64,000 nt of DNA from Galbitalea sp. SE-J8 (GTDB lineage Bacteria; Actinomycetota; Actinomycetes; Actinomycetales; Microbacteriaceae). The DNA lies in NCBI RefSeq assembly GCF_030345695.1, contig NZ_JAUASV010000008.1, forward strand, positions 62,001 to 126,000, written 5' to 3'. Positions 1 to 9,406 of this stretch are shown piece by piece. The position numbers were made by a program, and so were the translations under genes. Positions within the stretch are counted from its first letter, which is position 1; each line of letters starts with the position of its first letter. Below the pieces are notes generated by a model, which was not told the origin of the DNA, searched no databases, and saw only the letters and a program-made list of their open reading frames with translations.

Positions 1-132
1 GCGACGACGACGCACGGCCTTGGCGGCCGCCGCCTCGGCCTGCTCCTCTGTCGCGCCGGCGTGGCGCGCGGCGGCGAAGGCCTTGTCCGCCGCCTGCTGG
101 TCGCGTTCCTTCATACGTGCGCGAATGCCCAT
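1..132 (-). CDS. Hypothetical small charged protein, C-terminus cut by window edge
   Basis: An ATG at 132 opens a frame that runs to the left edge without a stop, giving about 44 visible residues. The sequence is rich in Ala, Arg, Lys and Glu (starting MGIRARMKERDQQ) and looks like an amphipathic helix ending in an Arg cluster. No signal peptide, membrane segment or known motif is visible. A GGAAGC-like stretch lies a few bases upstream of the start. I do not recognise the family; similar short Ala/Lys/Arg-rich proteins are common hypotheticals in actinobacteria. Coding status is likely but not certain because only the N-terminal part is present. Confidence 0.5.
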   Translation of the reverse strand, partial: MGIRARMKERDQQAADKAFAAARHAGATEEQAEAAAAKAVRRRR

Positions 133-297
133 GATCGTGCTTCCTCTCGTGTCGCCCGCGGTGCCCGCGAGGGCTGGGCGTCAGGCTCCAGCCTGAGCCG
201 GTCGCTCGGCAGTGCCGCACACATCCATCACGAGATGCCGGTGACATCTGTCAGGTGGGCGCGGTCAGGTGGGCGCGGCACGGGTTGGCGCTGGACG

Positions 298-888
298 TCA
301 GCGAGGCGGGGCCGGTCGATAGTGCCCGATCAGCACGCCGGTGCTCGCGGCCGAGCTGGACACGAGCTCCCACTCCGTGGCGGCACCGGCGTCGGGGAAC
401 AGCCGTCGGCCCGCGCCCAGCACGAGCGGGTGGATGAACAGCAGCAGTTCGTCGACGAGGCGATGCTCGAGCAGGGTCCGGATCAGCACGCCGCTGCCCA
501 TGACGCACAGGTCCGGACCGTCCTGCGCCCTGAGGTCGGCGATGGCCGGTGCTCCGCCGGACACGAGGGTCGAGTTCGGCCAGGGCAGCGTCGTCGACGC
601 CGATCGGCTCACCACGAACTTCTGTGCGCCGTTGAGCCCGTCCTTGAACGGGCCGCCCACCGTGTTCCAGTGCGAGAGCATCTCGTCGTAGCTGCGGTGC
701 CCGAGGAGCAGACGCATGCCGCCGGCATCCGTCGCCCGCCGGCCGAGCGCGGCCGTGACCTCGTCGTTCGATCCGGCCGTCGCCCAGCCGCCGAGAGAGA
801 ACCCGTCCCGGGTGTCCTCGTCCGGCCGGCCCGGGGACTGCATGACGCCGTCGAGGGTGATGTGGTTCGCGACATAGATCGTGCTCAT
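298..888 (-). CDS. Dihydrofolate reductase family protein (RibD C-terminal-like)
   Basis: A 196-residue protein with the fold signature of the RibD C-terminal/DHFR-like superfamily: N-terminal IYVANHITLDGVMQSPG, a central LLLGHRSYDEML helix, and the late CVMGSGVLIRTLLEHRLVDEL segment followed by HPLVLGAGRRLF, which is typical of YwjB/YyaP-type reductases. Members bind NADPH, but physiological substrates are mostly unknown and few reduce dihydrofolate. The ATG at 888 was chosen over longer in-frame options because AGGAGG lies just upstream. The gene appears monocistronic; the roughly 280 bases upstream hold no convincing gene. Confidence 0.85.
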   Translation of the reverse strand: MSTIYVANHITLDGVMQSPGRPDEDTRDGFSLGGWATAGSNDEVTAALGRRATDAGGMRLLLGHRSYDEMLSHWNTVGGPFKDGLNGAQKFVVSRSASTTLPWPNSTLVSGGAPAIADLRAQDGPDLCVMGSGVLIRTLLEHRLVDELLLFIHPLVLGAGRRLFPDAGAATEWELVSSSAASTGVLIGHYRPAPPR

Positions 889-1168
889 GGGAGCCTCCTG
901 CCTGATCTGCGCTTGCGAGGTGACCTGCGCTTCCGGGGTCACCCGCGCTTCCGAGCATAGGAACGCCGGTCGGTGCGTGGGCCTCGCCCGGTTCAGCCTG
1001 TGAGCTCGGACGCTCTGCGTGACATCGTCGACCGGACCGCCGTCATGACAGCCGCATCCGAACTCCCTGCCGAGGCGCGAGGGTGGCTCGACGATGTCGG
1101 GCGTCGCATCGCGCCGCTGCCGGATGCTGATCGCCGTGGCGCGGCGGAGTCGGAATCGGGGCTCGCGG

Positions 1169-2980
1169 TCACCCCAATAGCTCGCTGAGCTCGTACCAGC
1201 GACCCTCCAGCTCCTGCTGCTCGGACTCGAGCCCGCCGATCCGCTGCATCTCCGCCCCCAGGCCGAGGTAGTCCGACTGGTCATGGTCGGCGAGCGCCGT
1301 GCGTGCCGTGTCGATCTGCAGCTGCAGCTTCTCGATCCGGCGCTCCAACGAAGCGAACTCCTTCTGCGCGGCCCGGAGCCCCGCGCCGCCGAGCGCGGGT
1401 ACCGATTCTCCTGGGTGGTTCTTCGAGGGCACGGAGGCGGTTGCGCCAGTCTCCGCCGTGCGCTCCTGAACGGCTCGAAGTCGCAGGTACTCGTCCACGC
1501 CACCGGGCAGGTGCCGAAGCCGCCCGTCGAGGATCGCGTACTGCTGGTCGGTGACACGCTCCAGGAAGTAGCGGTCATGGCTGACGACGATGAGCGTTCC
1601 CGGCCAGGAGTCGAGCAGGTCCTCCATCGCGGCGAGCATGTCCGTGTCGAGGTCGTTCGTCGGCTCGTCGAGCACCAGGAGGTTGGGCTGGTCGAGCAGG
1701 ATGAGCAGCAGCTGCAGGCGTCGTCTCTGCCCGCCGGAGAGGTCTTTCACCGGGGTCGAGAGCTGGGCTGCCGAGAAGCCGAGCTGCTCGAGCAGCTGCG
1801 AAGGCGTGAGGTCCCGCGCCTTGGAGCCGGAGCCGATCGTGTAGCTCGTGCGAAGGCCCGCGATGACGACGCGGACCGGATCGCTCAGGTGCTCCTCGAG
1901 CTCGTCGAGGCGCTGGGTCAGCGTGGCGACCCTCACGGTCGTGCCGCGCTTGACCCGCCCGGATGTCGGCTCGACGTCTCCGTCGATGAGTCCGAGCAGC
2001 GTCGACTTGCCCGCACCGTTCACGCCCAGGATCCCCGTGCGCTCGCCCGGTGCGATCCGCCATTCCACGTCGCGCAGCACGGTCGTGCTCCCGTAGGCGA
2101 CGGAGGCGTCGAGCAGGTCGACCACGTCCTTGCCGAGGCGGGACACGGCGTGGGACTGCAGCCGGGTCGTGTCGCGGATCTCGGGCACGTCCTCGATGAG
2201 CTGGTTGGCCGCGTCGATGCGGAACTTCGGCTTCGCCGTGCGTGCCGGGGCACCCCTGCGCAGCCAGGCGAGCTCCTTGCGAGCCAGGTTGAGCCGCTTC
2301 TGCTCGGATGCCGCCGCCATCCGGTCACGCTCGACGCGCTGCAGGATGTAGGCGGCGTACCCGCCCTCGAACGACTCGACGATCCGGTCGTGCACCTCCC
2401 ACGTCTCGGTGCACACCTCGTCGAGGAACCACCGGTCGTGGGTCACGACGACCAGGCCGCCCTGGCCCGCGGGCCAGCGCTTCCTGAGGTGGCCGGCGAG
2501 CCACGCGATGCCCTCGACGTCGAGGTGGTTCGTCGGCTCGTCGAGGCACATCACGGTCCAGTCCCCGACGAGCAGCCGGGCGAGCTGGACCCGACGGCGC
2601 TGACCGCCGGAGAGGGTGCCGATCGGACCGTCCCAGGGCAGGTCGGAGAGCAGACCGGCGATCACGTCGCGCACCTTCGGGTCGCCCGCCCACTCGTGCT
2701 CGGCGGTGTCGCCCACGACGGCGTGACCGATGGTCTCCGAGTCGTCGAGGGTGTCGCTCTGATCGAGGACGCCGATGGTGACCCCGCGGCGCACGGTGAT
2801 GCGTCCCGCATCCTGCTGGATGCGACCGGTCAGCAGTCCGAGCAGCGTGGACTTGCCATCGCCGTTGCGGCCCACGATGCCGATCCGGTCGCCCTCGTTC
2901 AGGCCGACGGTCACGGAGTCGAAGACGACCTTGGTCGGGTATTCGAGGTGGAGGGCCTCAGCCCCGAGAAGATGCGCCAT
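1169..2980 (-). CDS. ABC-F family ATPase (Uup/Etta type), duplicated ATPase domains
   Basis: 603 residues with two ABC nucleotide-binding domains in one chain and no membrane segments. The first Walker A is GRNGDGKST near residues 37-45, with an LSGGQ signature near 123-127 and Walker B CLDEPTNHLD; the second has GVNGAGKST, LSGGQ and LVLDEPTNDLD. The charged linker between the domains fits the ABC-F interaction motif, and the C-terminal 70 or so residues look like the coiled coil of Uup proteins. ABC-F proteins act on ribosomes (translation rescue, or antibiotic protection in some subfamilies) rather than as transporters. Nothing local suggests a resistance role. It is divergent from the HNH gene, with an 83-base gap. 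Confidence 0.93.
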   Translation of the reverse strand: MAHLLGAEALHLEYPTKVVFDSVTVGLNEGDRIGIVGRNGDGKSTLLGLLTGRIQQDAGRITVRRGVTIGVLDQSDTLDDSETIGHAVVGDTAEHEWAGDPKVRDVIAGLLSDLPWDGPIGTLSGGQRRRVQLARLLVGDWTVMCLDEPTNHLDVEGIAWLAGHLRKRWPAGQGGLVVVTHDRWFLDEVCTETWEVHDRIVESFEGGYAAYILQRVERDRMAAASEQKRLNLARKELAWLRRGAPARTAKPKFRIDAANQLIEDVPEIRDTTRLQSHAVSRLGKDVVDLLDASVAYGSTTVLRDVEWRIAPGERTGILGVNGAGKSTLLGLIDGDVEPTSGRVKRGTTVRVATLTQRLDELEEHLSDPVRVVIAGLRTSYTIGSGSKARDLTPSQLLEQLGFSAAQLSTPVKDLSGGQRRRLQLLLILLDQPNLLVLDEPTNDLDTDMLAAMEDLLDSWPGTLIVVSHDRYFLERVTDQQYAILDGRLRHLPGGVDEYLRLRAVQERTAETGATASVPSKNHPGESVPALGGAGLRAAQKEFASLERRIEKLQLQIDTARTALADHDQSDYLGLGAEMQRIGGLESEQQELEGRWYELSELLG

Positions 2981-3013
2981 GGGTGCCTCGAGCGTAGCGC
3001 GCGACCGGGGGCG

Positions 3014-3030
3014 ACCCCCGTTCGGGGGGT
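3014..3030. other. Short GC hairpin between divergent genes
   Basis: ACCCCC and GGGGGT arms (six base pairs) flank a loop of about five bases in the 83-base gap between the divergent ABC-F and HNH genes. It cannot terminate either gene in that position, so it may be an operator or structural noise. No regulator is assigned. Confidence 0.3.
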
Positions 3031-3063
3031 TCGAATGTCGGTGGTGGGTGGTTGTCTTCTTGC

Positions 3064-4437
3064 ATGGCAGCAGCGGATGGGGTGCGATTCGTCCCGACGG
3101 ACGGTTCCGGCGACACGGCGTCGCCGAACGCCGACGCGCCCCTCGGCATCCGCATCGGCCACTCGGTGACCGACCTGTTCGACGCCGCCGCGCGCACGCG
3201 CGAGATGGCGGCGACGCTCGACGCCTGGCAGGCGCAGTTCATCGAGAACGCCGTGCGGCTCAAGATGATCGGCGTCGAGTGCACGCAGGCGGCGACGGCC
3301 GACGGCTGGACGGCCGAGGTCGTCGCGATGCGCGAGCTGTCGAGCGAGCTCGGCTGCCGCCTCGGCATCTCCGACTCCGCCGCTCGCGCCCTCATCGAGC
3401 GCTCGTGCAGCCTCGTGCGCACCCTGCCGCACACGCTGCAGGCGCTCGAACGCGGCACGATCACCGTGCGGCACGCGCACGTCGTCGTCGATGAGGCCGG
3501 ATCGCTGCCCGCCGAGGCGGTGCCCGAGTACGAAGCAGCCGTGCTCGAGCGCGCCTCGGTCCCGATCGGCCGGTTCACGCGCCTCGCGCGCGCGCTGCGC
3601 GAGCGGATGCACCCCGAGTCGATGGCGACGCGCGCCGTGGAGGCGCTCGAGAAGCGTCACGTCGGCATCGAGCCCGCCCGCGACGGGATGGCGTGGCTCA
3701 CCGCGCACCTGCCCGCCGAGGAGGCCGTCGCGATCGATACGCGCCTGACCGCCGCGGCACGCGCCGGCCGCGTCGAGGGCGAGGAGCGCACGATCGCACA
3801 GCTGCGCGCCGACCTCCTCGCCCACCTGCTCATCGACGGCGAGTGCTCGGGCGTGCCGGCCGGCATCCGGCCGTCCGTTCTCGTCACGGTGCCCGTGCTG
3901 ACCCTGCTCGGTGCGGATGCTCCGGCCCAGCTCGAGGGGCACGGCCCGATCGACGCCGAGACCGCACGCCGCCTCGCCGCGGACGCGCCGTCGTTCACCC
4001 GGCTGCTCACGCATCCGGAGACGAGCGCCGTGCTCTCGTACGGCAAGGACGCCTACGCGGTGCCCGCCGATCTGCGGCGCGCCCTGCGCGCTCGCGACCA
4101 GCGCTGCCGCTACGTCACGTGCGACGCCTCCGTCGCCCACGCCGAGGCGGATCACACCGACGACTTCGCGGGCACCGGCCAGACCGCGCTCGACAATTTG
4201 GCGTTCCTGTGCCGCGGACACCACCACCTCAAGCACCGCACCGGCTGGAAGGTCGAGCAGCACGAGGGCGGGGTGCTCGTCTGGACCTCGCCCGAGGGGC
4301 TCGTCTACGTCGATCGCCCCGAACCGACACCGGGAGCCTGCACCGCCGCCGAGGTCGACGCGTTCCTCGTCGGGCGGTCGATCACCGACGCGGGGTCCGA
4401 GCCACCGCCCGACGACGAGCCGCCGCCGCCGTTCTAG
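3064..4437 (+). CDS. DUF222 / 13E12-repeat family HNH endonuclease-like protein
   Basis: A 457-residue protein with an N-terminal helical DUF222 region (around residues 20-300) and a C-terminal HNH nuclease domain. The HNH core is seen in CRYVTCDASVAHAEADHTDD followed by LAFLCRGHHHLKH. This family is multicopy in Microbacteriaceae and Mycobacteriaceae and often lies near repeats; its substrate is unknown. The ATG at 3064 was chosen. A TTG at 3052 in the same frame is possible, and neither has a clear ribosome binding site. The C-terminus is a proline-rich tail. It stands alone, with a repeat-bearing gap downstream. Confidence 0.85.
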   Translation: MAAADGVRFVPTDGSGDTASPNADAPLGIRIGHSVTDLFDAAARTREMAATLDAWQAQFIENAVRLKMIGVECTQAATADGWTAEVVAMRELSSELGCRLGISDSAARALIERSCSLVRTLPHTLQALERGTITVRHAHVVVDEAGSLPAEAVPEYEAAVLERASVPIGRFTRLARALRERMHPESMATRAVEALEKRHVGIEPARDGMAWLTAHLPAEEAVAIDTRLTAAARAGRVEGEERTIAQLRADLLAHLLIDGECSGVPAGIRPSVLVTVPVLTLLGADAPAQLEGHGPIDAETARRLAADAPSFTRLLTHPETSAVLSYGKDAYAVPADLRRALRARDQRCRYVTCDASVAHAEADHTDDFAGTGQTALDNLAFLCRGHHHLKHRTGWKVEQHEGGVLVWTSPEGLVYVDRPEPTPGACTAAEVDAFLVGRSITDAGSEPPPDDEPPPPF

Positions 4438-4762
4438 CCGCGCCGTGCCGCGCCTCGCCTCGCCTCGCCGCGCGACGCGCGCCGCGAGACACGAGACACG
4501 AGACGCCGCGAGACGCCGCGAGACACGAGATCGTCAGCGGGGCCGACGGGTCAGGACGCCCCGTCGAGCCGATGAACTCGCTGCACCGACAGTCCGAGCA
4601 TGACGGCCGCGTCGGCAGAGCTGCCCGTCCAGGCGCAGGGGACGCGCCATGACGCTGCACGTCAGCGAGCCTTTCGAGCCGAGGTACGCGTGTCGATGCC
4701 CGGCGGGTCGATCTCCCCCAGGGACTCAACCTCACGGCGGGATGGATCAGAGCCGGGCTGGA
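4438..4762. repeat. Gene-free gap with short GAGACACGAGAC direct repeats
   Basis: Between the convergent HNH and oxidoreductase genes lie about 325 bases with no convincing gene. Positions 4485-4530 carry imperfect direct repeats built from CGCGAGAC and ACGAGAC. On the minus strand around 4565-4625 one frame reads ADAAVMLGLSVQRVHRLDG, which resembles the recognition half of a helix-turn-helix, but it has no start and stops at once, so it is at most a relic. Confidence 0.5.
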
Positions 4763-6487
4763 TCAGCTCACCGTCACGTCGATCCCGTGCCACCCGGTCG
4801 CGCCGTCGGGCGCGGGCGGCGCCGGGGACTCGGGCTGGGTGGCGCCCGTGGCATCCGTCGCGCGCACGCGGATGGTGTGAGCGCCGGGCGTCGCGCGCCA
4901 CGCGATCGACCACTGCAGCCAGCTGTCGACCGTGACGACGGATGCCAGGGTCGCCTCGCGCCACTCGCCGTCGTCGACCTGCACCTCGACCTTCGCGATG
5001 CCCGTGTGCTGCGCCCAGGCGACGCCGGCGACCGCGACCGTGCCGGCCGCGACCCTGCGACCGGCCCGCGGCACGTCGATGCGCGATCCGGTCTTGACCG
5101 GGCCCCGCGCCGACCAGCCGCGCGGCGTCCAGTAGCCCTCGTCGTCCGCGAACCGGGTGACCCTCAGCTCGGTGACCCACTTCGTCGCGGACACGTAGCC
5201 GTAGAGTCCCGGAACGACGAGCCGGGCCGGGAAGCCGTGCTCGATCGGCAGGGGCTCGCCGTTCATGCCGATCGCGAGCAGCGCATCCGTGCCCTCGTCC
5301 TGCAACACCGCGAGCGGCGTGCCGGCCGTGAACCCGTCGACGCTGCGCGAGAGCACCATGTCGGCGTCGGCGTGCGGCGCCGCCCGCGCGAGCAGCTCGC
5401 GGATCGGGTAGCCGAGCCACAGCGCGTTGCCGATGAGATCGCCGCCCACCTCGTTCGAGACGCAGGCGAGCGTCGTGTAGCGCTCGACGAGCGGCAGCGC
5501 CACGAGGTCCTGCCAGCCGAGCGTCACCTCGGTGTCGACGAGCCCGGTGATCGTGAGCGACCAGTCCTCGGGTGCGAGCTGCGGCACGCTCAGCGCCGTG
5601 TCGATGCGATAGAAGTCCGCGTTCGGCGTGACCCACGGCGAGAGGCCCTCGGCCGCGAGGTCGCCCGTCGCGAGGTCCGCACCGGCAGGCACCGGCGGCG
5701 CCGTGGTCGCGGGGGCGGGCAGGGTGAGCGCGGCGCGGGCGCCGCGCGCGACCTGCGTGACGGATGCCGCGGCCCGTCCGACGACGCCGACGACCGCGCC
5801 GACCCCGGCCGAGGCGACGAGCAGCTGCAGGAAGCGGCGCCGCTCGAACGACCGCGGACGCGGCGCGAGCCGCTCCGAACGCGCCAGCCCCTCCGAACGC
5901 GACAGCCGCTCCGAACGCGACAGCCCCTCCGAACGCGACAGGGGCGCGGCCCACGCGGTGAGCCGCGCGGCGAGGGTGCGCAGGAGCGCGGCGGCGAGCA
6001 GCGCACCCGCCGCGACCGGCAGGAACGAGAGGAGCGCGGCATCCGCCCGCGTGAGCACGGCCGCCTCGGCGAGCGCGCCGAGCGCGACGACGACCGCGAC
6101 GCCGAACGGCGGGCGGCGGGCCTGCAGCACGCCGGCGACCGCCGCGAGCACGACGACGAGCACCACGAGCACGACGGCGAGGAAAGCCTTGTCGCCCGTG
6201 CCGAACGCGCCGATCACCGCCGTCTTGAGCCACGGCGGCGCGAGGTCGATCGCGAGCGATCCGACGGCGGCGAACGGTTCGCCCGCCCCGCCGACGACGA
6301 GCGACACGACCTCCGCCGTCGCGGCGCCGACGATCGCGGCCGCGAGACCGGATGCCGCGGCGAACGCCCCGCGCGCAGGCGCGGCGAGGTGCGGCTCGCC
6401 GCCCGCCGGCCCGGCGGCTGCCGGCCCGGCGGCCGTCGGTGCGGTGTCGGTCGGTGCCGTGGACGGCGGCGGGCCCAGCTCGGTCAC
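4763..6487 (-). CDS. Membrane-anchored molybdopterin oxidoreductase (sulfite oxidase family)
   Basis: 574 residues. The N-terminal 180 or so hold several hydrophobic segments (roughly 40-65, 100-122, 128-170), a linker of repeated Ser-Arg-Ser-Glu units (184-207), and another hydrophobic stretch after a Phe-Arg-Arg-Arg cluster (219-240). The catalytic oxidoreductase-molybdopterin domain follows, with the cofactor-ligating Cys at about 342 in LACVSNEVGG. A C-terminal Mo-co dimerisation (Ig-like) domain ends the protein. The family oxidises sulfite or reduces sulfoxides on the outer face of the membrane; the exact substrate is unknown. The start is GTG. It lies 37 bases downstream of ispE on the same strand and could be cotranscribed with it. 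Confidence 0.9.
   Translation of the reverse strand: MTELGPPPSTAPTDTAPTAAGPAAAGPAGGEPHLAAPARGAFAAASGLAAAIVGAATAEVVSLVVGGAGEPFAAVGSLAIDLAPPWLKTAVIGAFGTGDKAFLAVVLVVLVVVLAAVAGVLQARRPPFGVAVVVALGALAEAAVLTRADAALLSFLPVAAGALLAAALLRTLAARLTAWAAPLSRSEGLSRSERLSRSEGLARSERLAPRPRSFERRRFLQLLVASAGVGAVVGVVGRAAASVTQVARGARAALTLPAPATTAPPVPAGADLATGDLAAEGLSPWVTPNADFYRIDTALSVPQLAPEDWSLTITGLVDTEVTLGWQDLVALPLVERYTTLACVSNEVGGDLIGNALWLGYPIRELLARAAPHADADMVLSRSVDGFTAGTPLAVLQDEGTDALLAIGMNGEPLPIEHGFPARLVVPGLYGYVSATKWVTELRVTRFADDEGYWTPRGWSARGPVKTGSRIDVPRAGRRVAAGTVAVAGVAWAQHTGIAKVEVQVDDGEWREATLASVVTVDSWLQWSIAWRATPGAHTIRVRATDATGATQPESPAPPAPDGATGWHGIDVTVS
5868..5939 (-). repeat. Four 18-bp in-frame tandem repeats in the oxidoreductase linker
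   Basis: Four adjacent 18-base units of AGCCGCTCCGAACGCGCC type differ at only a few positions and encode Ser-Arg-Ser-Glu-(Gly/Arg)-Leu hexapeptides. They lie exactly between the membrane region and the catalytic part, so copy-number change would alter linker length without a frameshift. Confidence 0.85.
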
Positions 6488-6524
6488 CCCGTGAGCGTAC
6501 GCCGACCGGCCCGGGCGCGGCCGG

Positions 6525-7460
6525 TCAGCCGGAGATGACGCGCGCCCCGTGCACCGGGCCGGTCGCGCGCACCACCGTGTGCCGGGTCGCGCTGAGCGCG
6601 ATCTGCAGCTGCAGGGCGGCGTTGACGTCGGCCGCGAGGAAGGCCACCGTCGGACCCGATCCCGAGACGATGCCCGCGAGCGCCCCGTGCGACTCCCCCA
6701 GCTCGAGCACCCCGGCGAGCGACGGCTCGAGGTTGAGCGCCGCGGCCTGCAGGTCGTTCGACAGCACCTCGGCGAGCATGCGCGGCTCCCCCGCGCGCAG
6801 CGCCTGCAGCACGTCGACGTCGACGGTCGGGGCGACGCGCGCCGGGAAGATGTCCTGCGCGTGCCGCGCCCGGTGCTCGTCGAGCTCGCGGTACACCTCG
6901 GGCGTCGAGAGCCCGGCGTCGCTGAGCACGAGCACCCACTCGAAGCTGCCCTTCGCGAGAGCCGGGCTCAGCTGGTCGCCGCGCCCCGTGCCGATCGCCG
7001 TGCCGCCGGTGAGCGCGAACGGCACGTCGGCCCCGAGCTCGGCCGCGAGCACGAGCAGCTCGTCGCGACCCACGTCGGTGCCCCACAGGGTGTCGCACGC
7101 GACGAGGGCGGCCGCGGCATCCGCGCTCCCGCCGCCCATGCCGCCCGTGACGGGCACGTGCTTCTCGATGTCGATGTGCGCTCCGCGCCGGTAGCCGGTG
7201 CGGGCCGCGAGCAGTCGGGCGGCGCGGATGGCGATGTTCGACCCGTCGGTCGGCACGCGCGCGAGGTCGACCGAGCCGCTCAGCGCGACCGAGAAGTCGG
7301 GCGCGTCCGAGACGCGAACATCCTCGTAGAGGCTGACGGCCTGGTAGGCGATGGCCACGTCGTGGTAGCCGTCGTCTGCTTGCGCACCCACGGCGAGGAA
7401 GACGTTGATCTTGCCCGGCGCCCGCACGTGCACGACCCTCGAATCGGGGGCGGTCGTCAT
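6525..7460 (-). CDS. ispE: 4-diphosphocytidyl-2-C-methyl-D-erythritol kinase
   Basis: A 311-residue GHMP kinase of the MEP isoprenoid pathway. It phosphorylates the 2-hydroxyl of CDP-methylerythritol with ATP in the cytosol. Motif 1 is [12 protein letters not shown] near the N-terminus, the ATP-binding glycine loop is [17 protein letters not shown] near the middle, and the C-terminal motif is [13 protein letters not shown]. Length and order match the family. It follows rsmA on the same strand with a 57-base gap, the standard actinobacterial metG-tatD-rsmA-ispE order. Confidence 0.96.
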   Translation of the reverse strand: MTTAPDSRVVHVRAPGKINVFLAVGAQADDGYHDVAIAYQAVSLYEDVRVSDAPDFSVALSGSVDLARVPTDGSNIAIRAARLLAARTGYRRGAHIDIEKHVPVTGGMGGGSADAAAALVACDTLWGTDVGRDELLVLAAELGADVPFALTGGTAIGTGRGDQLSPALAKGSFEWVLVLSDAGLSTPEVYRELDEHRARHAQDIFPARVAPTVDVDVLQALRAGEPRMLAEVLSNDLQAAALNLEPSLAGVLELGESHGALAGIVSGSGPTVAFLAADVNAALQLQIALSATRHTVVRATGPVHGARVISG

Positions 7461-7517
7461 GCGATCAACCTACTGTCTCGCCGCGACGGCTCCGGACAGG
7501 CTGTGGAGGCGCGGGGA

Positions 7518-8411
7518 TCAGGCGCGGGCGATGCGCAGGAAGTCCACGAGCGCCAGTTCCTCGCCGCGCGCCGTCGGCGCGACACCGGCCGCCTCGAGCT
7601 TCGCGGATGCCGTGGCCGGGTCGCCCGCGAGGCTCGCGAGAGCGCCGCGCAGCATCTTGCGCCGCTGGCCGAACGCCGCGTCGATGACCGCGAAGGTCGT
7701 GACGCGCTCGTCGTCGGAACCGGGCGGGTCGTGCCTCTCGAACGCGACGAGCACGGAGTCGACGTTCGGCACCGGCCAGAACACCTGACGGCTCACCTGG
7801 CCGGCGACGCGCCAGTGCGCCCACCAGGCGACCTTCGCACTCGGTGCCCCGTACACCCTCGACCCGGGTGCGGCGGCGAGCCGCTGGCCGACCTCGGCCT
7901 GCACCATGACGACCCCGCGCTCGAGGCTCGGCACCCGCTCGAGCAGGTGGATGAGCACGGGCACGCTCACGTTGTACGGCAGGTTCGCGACGAGCACCGT
8001 CGGGGCGACGGGGAGCTCGGTGACCTGCAGGGCGTCGGCGTTGATGACAGTGAGGCGCGCGCTGGAGCCATGAGCAACGCGCCAGGGTTGCGGCGACGCC
8101 AGCGCCGAGGGGGCCTGCGACCGAGGTTCGTCGGCGGCCTGCGCGGCGACGGTGCGCGGTAGCTGCTCCGCGAGGCGCCGGTCGATCTCGATCGCGACGA
8201 CGGGCGCGCCCGTCTCGAGCAGACCGAGGGTGAGCGAGCCGAGACCGGGGCCGACCTCGAGCACGGTGTCGGCATCCGTCACGCGCGCGAGCTGCACGAT
8301 GCGCCGCACCGTGTTCGCGTCGTGCACGAAGTTCTGTCCCCACTTCTTGGTGGGAGTCACCCCGAGCAGCTCGGCGAGGTCGCGGATCTCCGCCGGCCCG
8401 AGCAGTCTCAC
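7518..8411 (-). CDS. rsmA: 16S rRNA adenine(1518/1519)-N6 dimethyltransferase
   Basis: A 297-residue KsgA/RsmA protein that dimethylates two adjacent adenines near the 3' end of 16S rRNA using S-adenosylmethionine. It shows the N-terminal [10 protein letters not shown] motif, the SAM-binding loop [12 protein letters not shown], an acidic IEIDRRL, and the catalytic NLPY in [11 protein letters not shown]. The start is GTG at 8411, which overlaps the tatD stop by four bases, indicating translational coupling. A linker of about 30 residues before the NLPY region (rich in Ser, Ala and Gln) is longer than usual and may be a lineage insertion. Confidence 0.96.
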   Translation of the reverse strand: MRLLGPAEIRDLAELLGVTPTKKWGQNFVHDANTVRRIVQLARVTDADTVLEVGPGLGSLTLGLLETGAPVVAIEIDRRLAEQLPRTVAAQAADEPRSQAPSALASPQPWRVAHGSSARLTVINADALQVTELPVAPTVLVANLPYNVSVPVLIHLLERVPSLERGVVMVQAEVGQRLAAAPGSRVYGAPSAKVAWWAHWRVAGQVSRQVFWPVPNVDSVLVAFERHDPPGSDDERVTTFAVIDAAFGQRRKMLRGALASLAGDPATASAKLEAAGVAPTARGEELALVDFLRIARA

Positions 8412-9406
8412 CGGTCGAATCCGCGCTCGTCGAATCCGCGGTGGTCGAATCGCACCGGGTCGAACACGCTGATCGGCTCGGTGATCGGATGCGCGTCCCA
8501 GGTGCCGTAGACCGCCTCCGTGTTGGAGGCGATGAGCGCCGCGAGCATCGACGGGTCGGTGCCGCGCACCTCGGCCATCGCCCGCACGGTGTACGGGATG
8601 AGGTACGACGAGTTCGGCCGCCCGCGGTAGGGCACCGGGGTGAGGAAGGGCGCATCCGTCTCGACGAGGATGAGGTGCGGTGGCACGATCTCGAGCGCGT
8701 CGCGCAGGTTCTGCGCGTTCTTGAACGTCACGGTGCCGGCGAACGAGAGGTACCAGCCGCGCTCGACCGCGAGCCGCGCGAGCGCGACGTCGCCCGAGAA
8801 GCAGTGGAACACGGTGCGATCGGGCGCGCCGACCCGGTCGAGGGTCGAGACCACGGTGCCGTGCGCGTCGCGGTCGTGGATCTGCAGCGCGAGGCCGTGC
8901 CGCTTCGCGATCGCGATGTGCGCCTCGAACGCCGCGATCTGCGCCGGGCGACCGGCCTCATCCGTGCGGTAGAAATCGAGCCCGGTCTCGCCGATCGCGC
9001 GCACACGGGGCTGCACAGCGAGCTCGTCGATGACGGCGAGGGCCGCCTCGAGCTCGCCCCGGGCGGCGAGCTCCGGGGTGTCGTTCGGGTGGATCGCGAC
9101 CGCGGCGAGGACGCGCGGCTCGACGGCGGCGATCTCGGCCGACCAGCGCGAGGTCTCGACGTCGGTGCCGACCTGCACGACGCCGCGCACGCCCACCGAG
9201 CTCGCGAGGTCGAGCGCCTCGCGGTAGTCGAGCGGGTTGTCGCCGCGGGAGCCCGTCGAAGGGTCGGCGTACTCGAGGTGCGTGTGGTTGTCGTAGACCC
9301 CGACCGTGAGCGGCGACGGCGCCGGCGGCGGGGTCAGGTCGCGGCGCGGCCGTCCGTCGCCGGGGGTCGCCTCCCGGGAACGGATGTGGGCGCCGGAGTC
9401 GGTCAC
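8408..9406 (-). CDS. tatD: TatD family metal-dependent hydrolase/DNase
   Basis: 332 residues with the TatD metal-binding signatures: DNHTHLEY near the N-terminus, [29 protein letters not shown] and ETDAPFL. TatD proteins are cytosolic divalent-metal 3'-5' exonucleases linked to DNA repair. The GTG start at 9406 overlaps the metG stop by four bases, and the stop overlaps the rsmA start by four. The first 30 or so residues before DNHTH are a proline-rich extension. The last residues contain a repeated Asp-His/Glu-Arg-Gly-Phe-Asp pattern encoded by short repeats at about 8415-8460. Confidence 0.94.
   Translation of the reverse strand: MTDSGAHIRSREATPGDGRPRRDLTPPPAPSPLTVGVYDNHTHLEYADPSTGSRGDNPLDYREALDLASSVGVRGVVQVGTDVETSRWSAEIAAVEPRVLAAVAIHPNDTPELAARGELEAALAVIDELAVQPRVRAIGETGLDFYRTDEAGRPAQIAAFEAHIAIAKRHGLALQIHDRDAHGTVVSTLDRVGAPDRTVFHCFSGDVALARLAVERGWYLSFAGTVTFKNAQNLRDALEIVPPHLILVETDAPFLTPVPYRGRPNSSYLIPYTVRAMAEVRGTDPSMLAALIASNTEAVYGTWDAHPITEPISVFDPVRFDHRGFDERGFDR

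Noticed and set aside
889-1168. Minus-strand extension of the DHFR-like gene and a 71-codon plus-strand frame
   Set aside because: No family similarity, and a good ribosome site marks the start at 888.
4565-4625. Helix-turn-helix-like fragment on the minus strand
   Set aside because: About 20 residues only, no start codon and immediate stop; too short to support a gene.
4649-6538. Plus-strand frame of about 630 codons opposite the molybdopterin oxidoreductase
   Set aside because: Low-complexity Arg/Gly/Asp sequence with no domain; the opposite strand has the cofactor-binding Cys motif and membrane helices.
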